Origin: Carettochelys insculpta
Taxonomy: Eukaryota > Chordata > Testudines > Carettochelyidae
DNA length: 64,000 nucleotides
Assembly (NCBI RefSeq): GCF_033958435.1
Contig: NC_134137.1
Coordinates: forward strand, 111,114,501 to 111,178,500
Direction: 5' to 3'
The position numbers and the translations under genes are program-made. Positions within the stretch are counted from its first letter, which is position 1, and every line of letters begins with the position of its first letter. The notes under the pieces are model-generated. The model made no database searches. It was not told the origin of the DNA and saw only the letters and a list, made by a program, of their open reading frames with translations. Below, in pieces: positions 1-10,837 of this stretch.

Positions 1-1921
1 ATGTGCCGTCATATTGGATGTTTCCTCTCATGTCTTCTTGGAAAGACTGGATCATCTTGAGTAACCGTGGTGGACAGCCTATCTTGTGGAGCAGGTTGAA
101 CAGTCCTTCCCTGCTGACCAAGTAGAAAGCCTTGGTCAGGTCAATGAAGGCAATACAGAGTGGCTTCCTCTGCTCCCTGCATTTCTCCTGCAGCTGCCTC
201 AGAGAGAAGACCATGTCAATGGTAGATCTCTCTGCGCGGAATCTGCACTGTGATTCAGGATACACCCTCTCAGCAATCTTCTGGAGTCTGCCGAGGATGA
301 TGCGAGCGAACAGTTTACCAGTGATGCTTAGGAGGGAGATTCCACAGTAATTGTTGCAGGCGCTTCTGTCTCCTTATACAAGGTTACAAAGTTAGCATCG
401 TGCATATCCTGTGGAACTCTCCCTCTCTCCAGCACAGGCACAGTAGCTCATGTCGGGGTTCCAGGAGGGTGTCCGTGGCACATTTGATTACCTCTGGTGG
501 TTTACCATCCTGGCCCAGGGCCTTTCCACTGCAATGCTGTCGAAGGCTTTCTTCAGTTCATCCACAGTTGGCTCCTGATCCAGTTCGTCCATTACTGGTT
601 GGAGCTCGATGACATCGAGGGCTGTATCAGCCACAGTGTTCTCACGTGAGTACAGCTCAGAGTAGTGCTCGACCCAGCGCTCCAGCTGTTTGGCTTTGTC
701 AGCGATGACTTCACCAGATTTGGATTTCAGAGGTGCCATCTCGTTCTAGGCGGGTCCTAATGCCTTCTTGATGCTCTTGTACATTCCCCTGAGATTACCA
801 GAGTCAGTACTGGCCTGGATGCTGCTGCATAGCTCGAGCCAGTAGTTGTTGGCACAGCGCCTGGCTGTCTGCTGTACTGTTTTTCTGGCTGCTCTGAGTG
901 CTTGCAGGGTACTCTGGCTCAGTGAGCGTTTGTACTCCAGGAGTGCAGCGCGCTTCTTTTTGATGGCTGGAATCATCTCATCAGAGTTAGCTTCAAACCA
1001 GTCATTTGTGTTGCTAGCTCTTCTTCCAAACTCCAACAAGGCCGTGTTGTAAATTGTATCCCTCAGATGCTGCCATCTGGATGTCACATGGGCGCCCACA
1101 GGGCTGCTGCGCAGATTCTCCTCGAGGGTCACTCTGAACTTTTTGGCTCTCTCTGAGTTTGCTGTCTTTCTGGCATCAATGCGGGGCCTTCCAGTTGGTT
1201 TAGAGTGGTACAGCTTCTTGGGGTCTCACCTTGAGTTTGGAGCAAACTAGTGAGTGATCTGTATCGCAGTCAGCACTATGATAGCTGCATGTCAGAAGGA
1301 TGTTTTGAGGTTATCATATCTAGCGATGACCACGTCTAGTTGATGCCAGTGTTTTGAGCATGGGTGTCTCCATGACACTCTGTGCTGTGGCTTGGTTTGG
1401 AAAAATGTGTTTGTGATGCACAGATTGTGGAACATGCAAAGTTCAAGAAGATGCTGTCCGTTTTCATTCATTTTTCCCACACCAAAGTGGCCTAAACAGG
1501 AAGGCCATGAGTCACAATCGGCTCAAACTCTTGCATTGAAGTCACCCAAAATGTCTTTTACTTCCGGTGCGGCGTACAGGGTTGGAGCGTAAGCGCTGAT
1601 CAGGTGGACAGGACTGGCGCAAGTTTGAAGTATGACCTGAAGGAGTCGTTCTGATCTACCCATGACTAATTCCACCATTTGTAGAAGGGTGTTTCTGATG
1701 GCAAAGCCAACACCATGCTCCCTGGCTTCATCTTGGGCTTTACCTTGCCAGAAAAAGGTGTAGTCCTTTTCCTTTAGAGATCCCGAATCTACGAGTCGCA
1801 TCTCTTGCAGAGCAGCAACGTCAACTTGGAGCCTCTTCAGTTCCTCATTGACGACAGAGGTCTTTCGGGTGTTGCTGATGTCCTGAAGATCTTCAGTCAA
1901 ACCGGTCAGCATGGTCCGCAC
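1..1921 (-). pseudogene. LINE endonuclease/reverse transcriptase ORF, degenerate
   Basis: In minus-strand order: an endonuclease N-terminus with the LQEM glutamate motif and GDFNAR catalytic motif (1921-1523); the next endonuclease block with SWRHP and HWHQLD (1480-1292); a linker region (1132-746); a QLERWVEHY block (about 690); and the reverse transcriptase palm entry FIDLTKAF (around 155-130). The reading frame changes between blocks and several stops intervene. In the palm motif the usual KAFD aspartate is replaced (KAFY), which would remove a catalytic metal ligand. The ORF is therefore dead. The protein would have cleaved target DNA and copied LINE RNA at the nick. Confidence 0.75.
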
Positions 1922-2524
1922 ATTCCAGCAAGCAAGCTTAAAACTTTGATAGTTTCCTTTTCTTGTTGATTTTCTTATTGGTTTGCCTGGTGCTCAAATT
2001 TCAGTCGCTTGTCAGGTTTGGGAACCTTAAGCCTCACGCAGCCAGTGAGGCAGGTGAACTGTGGTGGGACAGTACCCTTCTGGCTGGGGGCTGCCCTGCT
2101 TGAGGCGGGAGGTGACTGTGCAGTGAGATGCGATGATCTCTCCCACCATCGAAGGCAACCCCTGGCGCTCGTTCTCTACACCAATCGAGCAAGAGCTTAT
2201 AACCGGTATCTGTTACCTCCCCTGTTGGTTCAACGCTGTTAAGCGATGCTGGAGTACCTCTCCAGGTACGAGCCTGGGCAATTTTTTTGGGACCCTGGGC
2301 TGCCCAGGAGCCAGTGTCCCCCTCTTGGCTTTACTGATATAGTCCAAAGGAGAAGAAAACCTCTATGTCTGGGACCAGCTCAGCTGCAGGTGTTGCTGGG
2401 TCAATGCCAGAAGCTGGCACAGAACTGCCTTAAGACTACCCTCCGGATTTTCTGTCAGGGTTTACTCCCTTAGTCTTGCTCCTTCCCACGATAACCAACA
2501 AGGCAGTGGGGCATGGAAGCACTG
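1..2524 (-). mobile_element. 5' part of a decayed RTE-like LINE (non-LTR retrotransposon)
   Basis: The minus strand reads, from about 1920 down to 1, through an AP-type endonuclease and then a reverse transcriptase. This is the layout of RTE-type LINEs often mis-annotated as craniofacial development protein 2-like. The stretch 1930-2524 has no clear domain and is probably the 5' untranslated or leader part of the same element. The element runs off the left edge, so its 3' end is not in the window. A Harbinger MITE starts just beyond its 5' side. The family name is inferred from motif wording; a Repbase or Dfam search would settle it. Confidence 0.75.
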
Positions 2525-2527
2525 AAT

Positions 2528-3238
2528 AGCTGTGTCTGCACGTGCATGCTACTTTGAAGTAGCGGCACTAACTTCGAAATAGTGCCCGTCGCGGCTACAC
2601 GCGCCGGGCGCTATTTCGAAGTTAACTTCGACGTTAGGCGGCGAGACGTTGAAGTCGCTAACCTCATGAGGGGATCGGAATAGCGCCCTACTTCGACATT
2701 CAACGTCGAAGTAGGGACCGTGTAGACAATCCGCGTCCCGCAACGTCGAAATTGTGGGGTCCTCCATGGCAGCCATCAGCTGGGGGGTTGAGAGACGCTG
2801 TCTCTCCAGCCCGTGCGGGGCTCTATGGTCACCGTGTGCAGCAGCCCTTAGCCCAGGGCTTCTGGCTGCTGCTGCTGCAGCGGGGGATTCATGCTGCATG
2901 CACAGGGTCTGCAACTCGTTGTCGGCTCTGTGGATCTTGTGCTGTTTAGTGCAAGTGTGTCTGGGAGGGACCCTTTAAGGGAGCGGCTGGCTGTTGAGTC
3001 CGCCCTGTGACCCTGTCTGCAGCTGTGCCTGGCACCCTTATTTCGATGTGTGCTACTGTGGCGTGTAGACGTTCCCTCGCTGCGCCTATTTCGATGTGGT
3101 GCTGCGCAACGTCGATGTTGAACATCGACGTTGCCAGCCCTGGAGGACGTGTAGACGTTATTCATCGAAATAGCCTATTTCGATGTCGCCACATCGAAAT
3201 AGGCTACTTCGATGTAGGCTTCACGTGTAGACGTAGCC
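2528..3238. mobile_element. 711-bp Harbinger MITE (family A), full length with 3-bp TSD
   Basis: The element starts AGCTGTGTCTGCACGTGCA and ends with the complement of GGCTACGTCTACACGTG. It is flanked on both sides by AAT (2525-2527 and 3239-3241), the 3-bp duplication expected for PIF/Harbinger. The outer ~130 bp at each end are dense in TTCGAA and ATCGA-type motifs. The middle is GC-rich and has no ORF of its own. The same sequence recurs in inverse orientation at 32482-33192 with identical length, and its left end matches the left end of the two-gene element at 10412, its likely autonomous source. Confidence 0.88.
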
Positions 3239-3241
3239 AAT

Positions 3242-4351
3242 GACGTGTAATACAGACGACAAGGATGACTGAACACCTAGGGGGTGTTTTCCAGAAAAAA
3301 GTGGAGTCATTTTGGGGCATCTGATGTAGTTTCTGCCTGTACTGTCTGTGTTCTGTGGCTATCAAGTGAGATCCTTGACAGTATTGATCTTTGATGCTTT
3401 TATTTATTTATTTATTTGGCTTTTTCTGGAGCCTAGGTCCCCAGTCATGAACCACAATCCCCTTTGCAAGGTGCTGTACACAAAATAAAAATAGAGATTC
3501 TGTCCCAAAGCACATGTCTACAGAGGAGCTGGAAAGGTGTTTTCCAGCACAACTGAACAGGTACATGTTGGCACTGCTTGAGATATCATGAGAAAAATAA
3601 GAGTGCAGCTACAGTGGCATGGTTGGCAGCTCACATTAGCTGCCTGTGTACCTGCCAGGTGTAGAGGGAGGTTTAGACAAGACTGTATTTGATTTAGTCC
3701 AAGCTACTGCCCTTTTTGTGGCAGCCATGGTAGCAACACCCTCCGAGATGTTGTGTAGAGCATCCTCTAAGAAGCTCCAAATTTCACATAGGTTTTGTCT
3801 ACACTAAGAAAATGCACCACTCCACCTTTAGTGCCACCAATGTAGACAGGATATAGACATTTTTACTGCTTTAGGAGCAGGAGTAGTGTGTGCACAACAG
3901 CTTCCATCATTTGTAGCTGTACCTACATCCATCATTGGTAGCTCTACCACTACTGTAGAGTGCCTACAAATGTTTATGCACATCCCAGTGTAGATGTAGC
4001 ATGTTCACACTGACTAGCTCCAATTAACATTTTGTTGAGCCTAACTGATGGCGTAAGTGCTGCTTAACATGAGCACAAATTGCAAAACGAGCATGTTTCA
4101 CCCATAACTCAACAAGCTTCTTATTTCTAGTTCACTTCCATTTTTTAAAAGCTATTTCTTGCAGTCCCAACTTTTAGTTTCATTTTGTCAACAAACTGTA
4201 TTAACTATACATTATATATACATATATATATATATATAGGTTGGCAAGATGTCCAGGTGCTGCTGCATGCTTGTTCTGCATTTAGCAGAGCTGAGTACGT
4301 ATCTCAACGCTTTCTGCATAAATAGTCACTTGAAGTGAAGATACACACATC
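3242..4351. other. Intergenic DNA with no gene seen
   Basis: No ORF, exon or RNA gene is visible. A short (TTTA)n run lies at 3398-3417. The sequence after it (about 3420-3530) reads like a fragment of a dispersed repeat, but I cannot name it. A TATATA-rich run lies near 4210-4240. Confidence 0.5.
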
Positions 4352-4511
4352 TCCTAGAACTGGAAGGGACCTTAATAGGTCATCTAGTCCAGTCCCCTGC
4401 CCTCTTGGCAGGACCAAGCACCATCCCGGACACCTATTTGCCCCAATCCCTAGATGATCTCCTCAAGGATTGAACTCACAACCCTGGGTTTGGTGGGCCA
4501 ATGCTCAAACT
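4352..4511 (-). mobile_element. tRNA-derived SINE, tortoise PolIII/Cry I type
   Basis: Read on the minus strand, the head carries a pol III box B (GGTTGTGAGTTCAATCC, complement of 4467-4483) after an anticodon-like stretch. The box A end is clipped. The tail, read on the plus strand as TCCTAGAACTGGAAGGGACC, resembles the CR1-like 3' tail of turtle and related reptile SINEs. This fits a SINE mobilised by CR1 machinery. It is non-coding and about 160 bp long. Confidence 0.7.
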
Positions 4512-5069
4512 CAAAGAAGTAAAAGTCCTTTGGCTAAGTAGGAGCTCCTTTTGTGTTCTCTTCCCATGAAATTTTTTACAAATGAATTTTTTTTGTAGAC
4601 CTGTAAGAGGAGCCCTACACTGATGCTTAAAAAAAAGGTCCTCAAAAAACAAGAATTACTTTTAGCCCTTGGCCTGATCAGCTGGCCTGCAGTTTCATTT
4701 TCAATACCCATACTTTGTTTTTCTTTCTAACATGGGTTTCAATCCATATGTCCACAAGCATTTAGTCATCTTGAGAATAGTCATGTGAGATTTGGGTGGT
4801 CTAGCTTGAATTTTTAAGAGAGAACAGCTGTCTGTTGAGTAATCCATCAAGATTTACTTCAGTCATATGAGACTGTTCACAAGAGTCCACAGAGGGCAGT
4901 GAAATCAAAAAGACCACATAGATTTTCCAGGGCTGGATTTCCAGTCACACTACCTGGAACTATTAACATAAACATGACCTCACACAGGATTAAATTCACT
5001 TGCATGAAGAAGGATAGCACAAGGGTTAGGCAGCACTTAATAGTCACTTATATTCTCCTAATAGTATCA

Positions 5070-5497
5070 GGCTATGTTTAGATTACAGCCATTTGTCTAC
5101 AGAAATTTCTGTTGGAAGATATCGTCTGACAAAACTTCTGTCAACAGATCACAGCCCAACTGGCAAGTGGATTGCAAGACCAATTTGCTCTGCCGGTAGG
5201 GAGTGGCTGGACTGCCCAGCCACTCTCTTGACAAAATGGCCAACTGGAAGCACAGCAGACAGGGCTGCCCAGTGTCCCGGAAGCCCTGTCTGTAGACAGA
5301 AGGCCCCCCCGGGAGCATCCAGACTGGCTTTCTGTCAACACGTCTCTGTCAACAGAGTCATGATGCCTCGTGGGGAGAGGGATAAGTCTGTCGACAAAAG
5401 TTCTGCATTCTGTTGATTTACTGTTGACGGGATGCCTTAGGAAACTGGACGATCCCTGCGTTTTGGTGACAAAACTCTCTAGTATAGACATAGACCC
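5070..5497. mobile_element. Harbinger MITE (TGTCAACAGA subfamily)
   Basis: Terminal inverted repeats are GGCTATGTTTAGATTACAG on the left and the complement of CTATGTCTATACTAGAGAG on the right. Internal stretches such as TCTGTCAACAGA are shared with the elements at 21794-23001 and 44022-45021. The right end abuts a fold-back element, so the target duplication cannot be read. Confidence 0.65.
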
Positions 5498-5498
5498 A

Positions 5499-6285
5499 GA
5501 GAGGTAGCCGTGTTACTTTGTATCTTCACAAAACAAAACGGCTATCCTGTAGCACCTTAAAAACTAACAGTATAATTTGGTGATGAGCTTACATGGGACA
5601 GACCCACTTCTTCAGATGTGGAGGCTCCTTCTAACTGATAACTGAGAAGAAGAGAACTAAAATAAAAATGGGAAAAAATTAAATAAAAACTGACTAATCA
5701 GCTGTATAGGTCAGAAGGAAAGTGGGGGAAGAGGGAAGAAAAAACTTACTGGCTGTGTCTACATTTGCCCAAAGCTTCAAAATGGCCATGCAAATGGCCA
5801 TTTCAAAGTTAACTAATGAAGTGCTGAAATACATATTCAGTGCCTCATTAGAATGCTAGCAGCCGCGGCACTTCGAAATTGACGCGGCTCTTCGCCATGT
5901 GGCTCGTCCAGACGGGGATCCTTTTCGAAAGGACCCCAGCAACTTCGAAATCCCCTTATTCCTAACAGCAGATGAGCTGGACGAGCCACACAGCGGTGAG
6001 CTGCGTCAATTTCGAAGTGCTGCGGCTGCCGTCATTCTAATGAGGCCCTGAATATGTATTTCAGCGCTTCATTAGTGAACTTCGAAATGGCCATTTGCAT
6101 GGCCATTTAGAAGTTTTGGGCTAGTGTAGATATAGTGAATGTGTCTATTAAGTGATCTGTCTGGGGTTATTAGGATTCTCCAGATCTGAAGAAGTGGGTC
6201 TGTCCCAACGAAAGCTCATCACCTAATCAATTATATCTTTAGTCTTTAAGGTGCTACAGGGCTGCTTTTTTATTCTCGTAATAGG
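5499..6285 (+). mobile_element. Fold-back (long inverted-repeat) element, copy 1
   Basis: A head beginning AGAGAGGTAGCCGTGTTA (5499-5540) leads into an arm containing GACAGACCCACTTCTTCAG. The arm returns inverted near 6180-6275 (CTGAAGAAGTGGGTCTGTCC). Only the left side has the head; the right arm stops at the CTGCTTTTTTA boundary. The loop was later hit by the MITE at 5751-6137. No protein is encoded. A transcript would fold into a long hairpin. Copies 2 and 3 lie at 8407-9037 and 44181-44870. Confidence 0.75.
5751..6137. mobile_element. Harbinger MITE carrying GGCCATGCAAATGGCC ends, nested in a fold-back
   Basis: The left TIR is GGCTGTGTCTACATTTGCCC. The right end is the complement of a GGCTATATCTACACTAGCCC-like sequence with a decayed last few bases. 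Both subterminal regions carry an ATGCAAAT octamer inside GGCCATGCAAATGGCC. It sits in the loop of fold-back copy 1 and so is younger than that insertion. The flanking triplets are ACT and AAT, an imperfect 3-bp duplication. It is the same family as 17914-18349. Confidence 0.75.
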
Positions 6286-6841
6286 GGTTAAAGGAGACTT
6301 AAGTGGCTCATAGACATTGTGCTGCTTGTCCTCCTCTGCTAATGGAAGTTAATTTCATCCTGTGTGCATAAGATATGTAGGGTTGTACTTAACTGATGTG
6401 TAATTATAAGCATGCTATTTTGTGTGTGCAACAAGCATACATTTTCATAGATGCACACATTTCTTTGGCCCACAAAATTCCCAGCATAAAGATTTCTAGT
6501 GCCTTAAGAAATATAAATTGAATTGTATAAATCAGTATGTTAGAAAAAACCCTATTTTTCTGCGCTATTTTATTGCCCAAATTAACTAGCGTATGAGCAC
6601 AGTAAATTTTCAGAATAATGTGTTCTGAATGTAAATTGTACAATGAAATGTATCTTCATAAAACATAAGTCTTATTTTTTAGGCATGCCTTGGTATTGAA
6701 AAGAGCTGGTTGGAAAATGTGCTCGACTGAGGACTGAGTTGGAACTTCAAGCTATCACTGTAAGAGTCAGGGAGCTTTCTTGGCCCTGGCTCCATAGGGA
6801 AGTGTGTTATGATGGCCAAGTGGCAGTGCTACTATACAGAG

Positions 6842-7236
6842 GGCTTGTCTACACTAACCCCCTCCTTCGAAGGGGGCATATAAATGAACCTGAGTGGTGA
6901 ATAGCAATGAGGTGCTTTGCTGCATATGCAGCACCTCATTAGCATAATTCTTGCCACACAAATTTCGAAGCTGCTAGCTTCAAAGCACCAGCAAGCAGTC
7001 TAGCTGCGTGCACTTTGAAGTACCCGTGCTGCTTCACAGTTCCCTTACTCCCAGAACATCATGAAATAATGAGGCTGCGTGGTAGTCTGGAAAATGAACG
7101 TGTTAGTCTTCATTATCTCCTGCGAGGAATAGCTGTAATGGACAAGCTAGTTTGCTTGGCTAGTGCTGTAACATTACAAGTTAACAGGAGTGAAAAACAA
7201 TCCCTATTTCAATTTTAGGAATTGGGTTATGTAGAC
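6842..7236. mobile_element. Diverged Harbinger MITE
   Basis: It begins GGGCTTGTCTACACTAACCC and carries GCAGCACCTCATTAGCATAA, shared with the well-bounded copy at 50447-50768. A weak right end (TTATGTAGACATTC) lies at about 7225-7236. The boundaries are approximate and no target duplication is clear. Confidence 0.5.
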
Positions 7237-8392
7237 ATTCAGCACTAGAGGCTAATAATTCTGCAATCTATAGTTAGACTAAACCTGCATTCAATTCAAT
7301 GGGAGCTTTGCCTGCAGAATTTGACCCTCAGGTTCAAAATCAGCACTTTTTCATAGTAATCAGATACTTCTTTCAATTCTTGCCTCTTTCTATAGTTATA
7401 CTCACAAAGTCACCATTATAAATATTTTTTTTCATTTCTTGCAAATAACCATAAGCATTTACGTGAATGTGGCAGTTCCAGTAATTGATTTTATTTGCTA
7501 TAAATACAATTTGAAACTTCATATCTGGACCCCTTCAATTTCAACTGGGGGTAATTTGGGCTTGACTATATATCCAAACCCATAACTGAAACCTTTTTAT
7601 TTTCAGGTAGGGTACAAACAAGAATGGGGGCCTGCTCCCACTTCCTGTTTGGAGGCAGACAAATTCTGTTTGAAGAATAATAGGAAAAGATATGGAAAAC
7701 ATACACATAACTTGTAAGATTTGATGACTGCTATGGAACAATCAATCATGTAATATTAGAACTCAAAGAAACCTCAAGAGTTCATCAATTCCCTTCCCCT
7801 CTATACTCTAAAACTGCTTTTGCCCTGACCCTGAAAACTGAACTCTAGCCTAAAATTAGTGTTGAACTAGATCCAAATGCTTCAGGCTTCACTTCTACCT
7901 ATAAACAGTTGTCAGCAGTGATCGCTTCAGTTACTGGTGGAAGGCTCTGAATTTGCAATCCAGACTCCTTTGAAGCCAGATGTTTAAAAATGAAGATTCA
8001 CAGTGAGATAATTCCCTTAGACGTTCATATGAATTAAAGGAGCAACTGCAGCAATTAAACAGGAAAAGAAATTCGCCATGTAACCTTCCATTTATATACC
8101 TCAGCTTTTATGAGATTGCTGCAAGACTTCACCCTCCTCATCAGCACTGCGCCTGTCCATCATTCCTAAAATGTGAGGCCAAAACCTCGCTGCAGGAAGC
8201 CAATGTAAGCTGGCATACATGTGACAGAGTTTGCCAAATCTTTCTCGCACTGACTTTATTATTGAGTTCAGCTCTTACAGGGACCGTGTGCACCTGATGT
8301 CATTGCTCAGAAATTCTTGGCTGGTTAGTTGTTGCTGGCAATGAGGGAGTTTCTCCCTAACTTCTGGGTCTCAGTGTAGTGTTATGCTTAAA
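7237..8392. other. Intergenic DNA with no gene seen
   Basis: AT-rich sequence with no ORF that resembles a protein, no tRNA-like fold and no clear repeat boundary. I see nothing I can name in it. Confidence 0.5.
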
Positions 8393-8406
8393 ATTTACCC
8401 AGAACA

Positions 8407-9037
8407 AAACTAAAAAGCAGTCGTATCGCACTTTAAAGACGAACAAAATAATTAATTAGGTGATGAGCTTTCATGGGACAGACCCACTTCTTCAGATCAC
8501 AGCCATACCAGAACAGGCTCAATATATAAAGCACAGAGGTCCAAAAATTGTTATCAAAGTTGACAAATCAGAAAAATTATCAAGGGTGGCAAATCAGTAC
8601 AGCAAAGGGACAGGGGGTGTAGGGAGGGGATTAAGAGTTAGATAAAAGGAAGTATGTAAAAGAGTCCTTATAATGGGTCACGTAATTGCTGTCCCAGTTC
8701 AAACCATGTGTAAATGTGTCGAATTTGAATATAAATGACAGTTCCTTCTATAAAAGGTTGCTAAAGTTCCTTTTCAGTAAAACACAGACTTTTTCAGGTC
8801 ATTAACAGAATGGGCCACTCTATTAAAGTGCTGGCTGACAGGTTTGTGAGTTAGGAGTTTTTTGTTGTCTGTGATTGTAATATTGAGCCTGTTCTGGTAT
8901 GGCTGTGATCTGAAGAAGTAGGTCTGTCCCACGAAAGCTCATTACCTAATAAATTACTTTGTTAGTCTTTAAAGTGCTACATGACTGCTTTTTTGTCTTG
9001 ATAGTATACACACTAACACGGCTATCTCTCTGTCACT
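8407..9037 (-). mobile_element. Fold-back element, copy 2, with 14-bp target duplication
   Basis: Inverted arms lie at about 8411-8528 and 8879-8995, around a ~350-bp loop. On the right only, a 42-nt head follows (complement begins AGTGACAGAGAGATAGCC). The element is flanked by a perfect 14-bp direct repeat, ATTTACCCAGAACA, at 8393-8406 and 9038-9051. Both arms contain the complement pair CACTTCTTCAGATCACAGCC and continue to ACAGGCTCAATAT. The long duplication is unlike the 2, 3 or 8 bp made by mariner, Harbinger or hAT and fits retroposition better. No protein is encoded. Confidence 0.85.
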
Positions 9038-9051
9038 ATTTACCCAGAACA

Positions 9052-10411
9052 GTAAAGTATAATTTTCTTTTTCCTTACTTTTCAGCTAACTGAACAATAA
9101 CAGTGGTGGGGTTACAATTTTTGACCTTTCAAAAAATAGGACATCCCTGAAAGAGAGTGTATCTGTACCAATATCTATCAACTCACCTTGTATTAATTTA
9201 GTAAATGTACTATAACACATTGATATATCATGAGTTGGTAGACACTGATACAGACACATTCCCTCTCAGGGGTGTCTTCTGTTTTATTTGGTAACCCTAG
9301 ACTGGGCCTATGGACATGTGAGCTCAGTTCTGAAATCCGTATTATGGCCTTGAGTTGGCTCATAAAATTAATCAGGTGATGTAGAAATGGTCATGGATAT
9401 CCCAGAAAAATGGTTTATATGCTACCAAGTTTTGTTTCTCATAAATAAAAACTGTTTGATGCTGGACCAGTTTTGAAGCGCTCACTACTTCAGACAAAGC
9501 TGTGTGACTCCTCTCTCTTAAGAATTTGTCAGACACTAATGATTTATAGGCACTGAAGAAAAGGAGTGCCAGGCACGTCTGGGGCTACAGTCTGTCATGT
9601 GGATTCCAATAATTTGCTGCCCGTGCAGCATTTCATAGCATCATAAAAGCTCAAGTAAAAGAAGGCAGATTTTGTGACACACACCCCATAATTTAAAATG
9701 GAAGTCAAAGTAATTGACACAATTTTCCTTACACGGCAATTCAGCTCAGAGAAGGGCACATGAGGCAAAAGGTTTTTAATGGGATATCAGAGGGGTAGGT
9801 ATGAGGCCCAGTCTTATTTAACATCTTTATTAACCTCAGAGAGGAAGTCAAACACAAACTAATTAAATGTGCAGAAAATACTAAATTGGGAAACTTTGTG
9901 GAAAACGAGGAAGACTGGGACATAAAAAAAGGAATTGAGTTTTGTGTATAAAATATGCTTAGTAGAAATTAGGCTTCGGCCTAAAGGTAGCCTAAGTGTA
10001 CAAGAGTATGGAACAGAGAGCTTTTAATGCACATAGAGATTAGAAATAAGTTGGAGACGTTAAAGTGGGAAAAAATAAGTCAGCAAGAGTTGTACTGCTG
10101 ATTTGCTTTTGTTACAAGTGTTTTGAGCAAAACTTTAATGAGTGTTTTTGAGAGTTGTGAATTAATTAGCATTATAAGGAAATGTAAAAGGAGTCATGTT
10201 AATTTGTGGAGCATGCCAATTAACAACCATCACCAACAGGTGCCAAGTTTCTAAGGTTTTATTTCCCTTTGTTGTCAGTGGACTGATCATACATTGATAA
10301 AACATTTAATCTGGGAATGTACGTATAATTGTAAAATGATGTATGTGGTAATCACATGCCTGTTTGCTTAACTATTTTTTTTAACTAAAGTATGGTTTCA
10401 TCATTCACAGA
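9052..10411. other. Intergenic DNA, CR1 fragment inside, otherwise no gene
   Basis: Apart from the CR1 remnant at 9770-9960, this AT-rich stretch shows no exon, RNA gene or recognisable element boundary. Confidence 0.45.
9770..9960 (+). pseudogene. CR1-type LINE reverse transcriptase fragment
   Basis: One frame reads GPVLFNIFIN followed by a CAENTKLG block. This matches the spacing of the LINE palm motif (GPVLFNIFIND...FADDTKL), in which the two aspartates bind catalytic metal. Here the FADD core has decayed to CAEN, and stops follow. It is a short, dead internal piece of CR1 ORF2 with no visible 3' end. Confidence 0.6.
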
Positions 10412-10837
10412 AGCCGTGTCTACACGTGCATGCTACTTCGAAGTAGCGGCACTAACTTCGAAATAGCGCCCATCACGGCTACACGCGTCGGGCGCTATTT
10501 CGAAGTTAACTTCGACGTTAGGCGGCGAGACGTCGAAGTCGCTAACCCCATGAGGGGATAGGAATAGCGCCCTACTTCGACATTCAACGTTGAAGTAGGG
10601 ACCGTGTAGTCGTTGCGTGTCCTGCAACGTCAAAATTGCGGGGTCCTCCATGGCGGCCATCAGCTGAGGGGTTGAGAGACGCCCTCTGCAGCCCCTCAGC
10701 TCAATGGTGGCCGCGTGGAGCGGCCCCTTAAAGGTCCCCTCCCCCTCCCTTCCTGTACAGGAAGCTGAGGGAACGTGCAGGCAGCAGCCCAGACACGCGG
10801 CCAGCCTGCACGTCCCTCAGCAGCCACAGGACCATCA

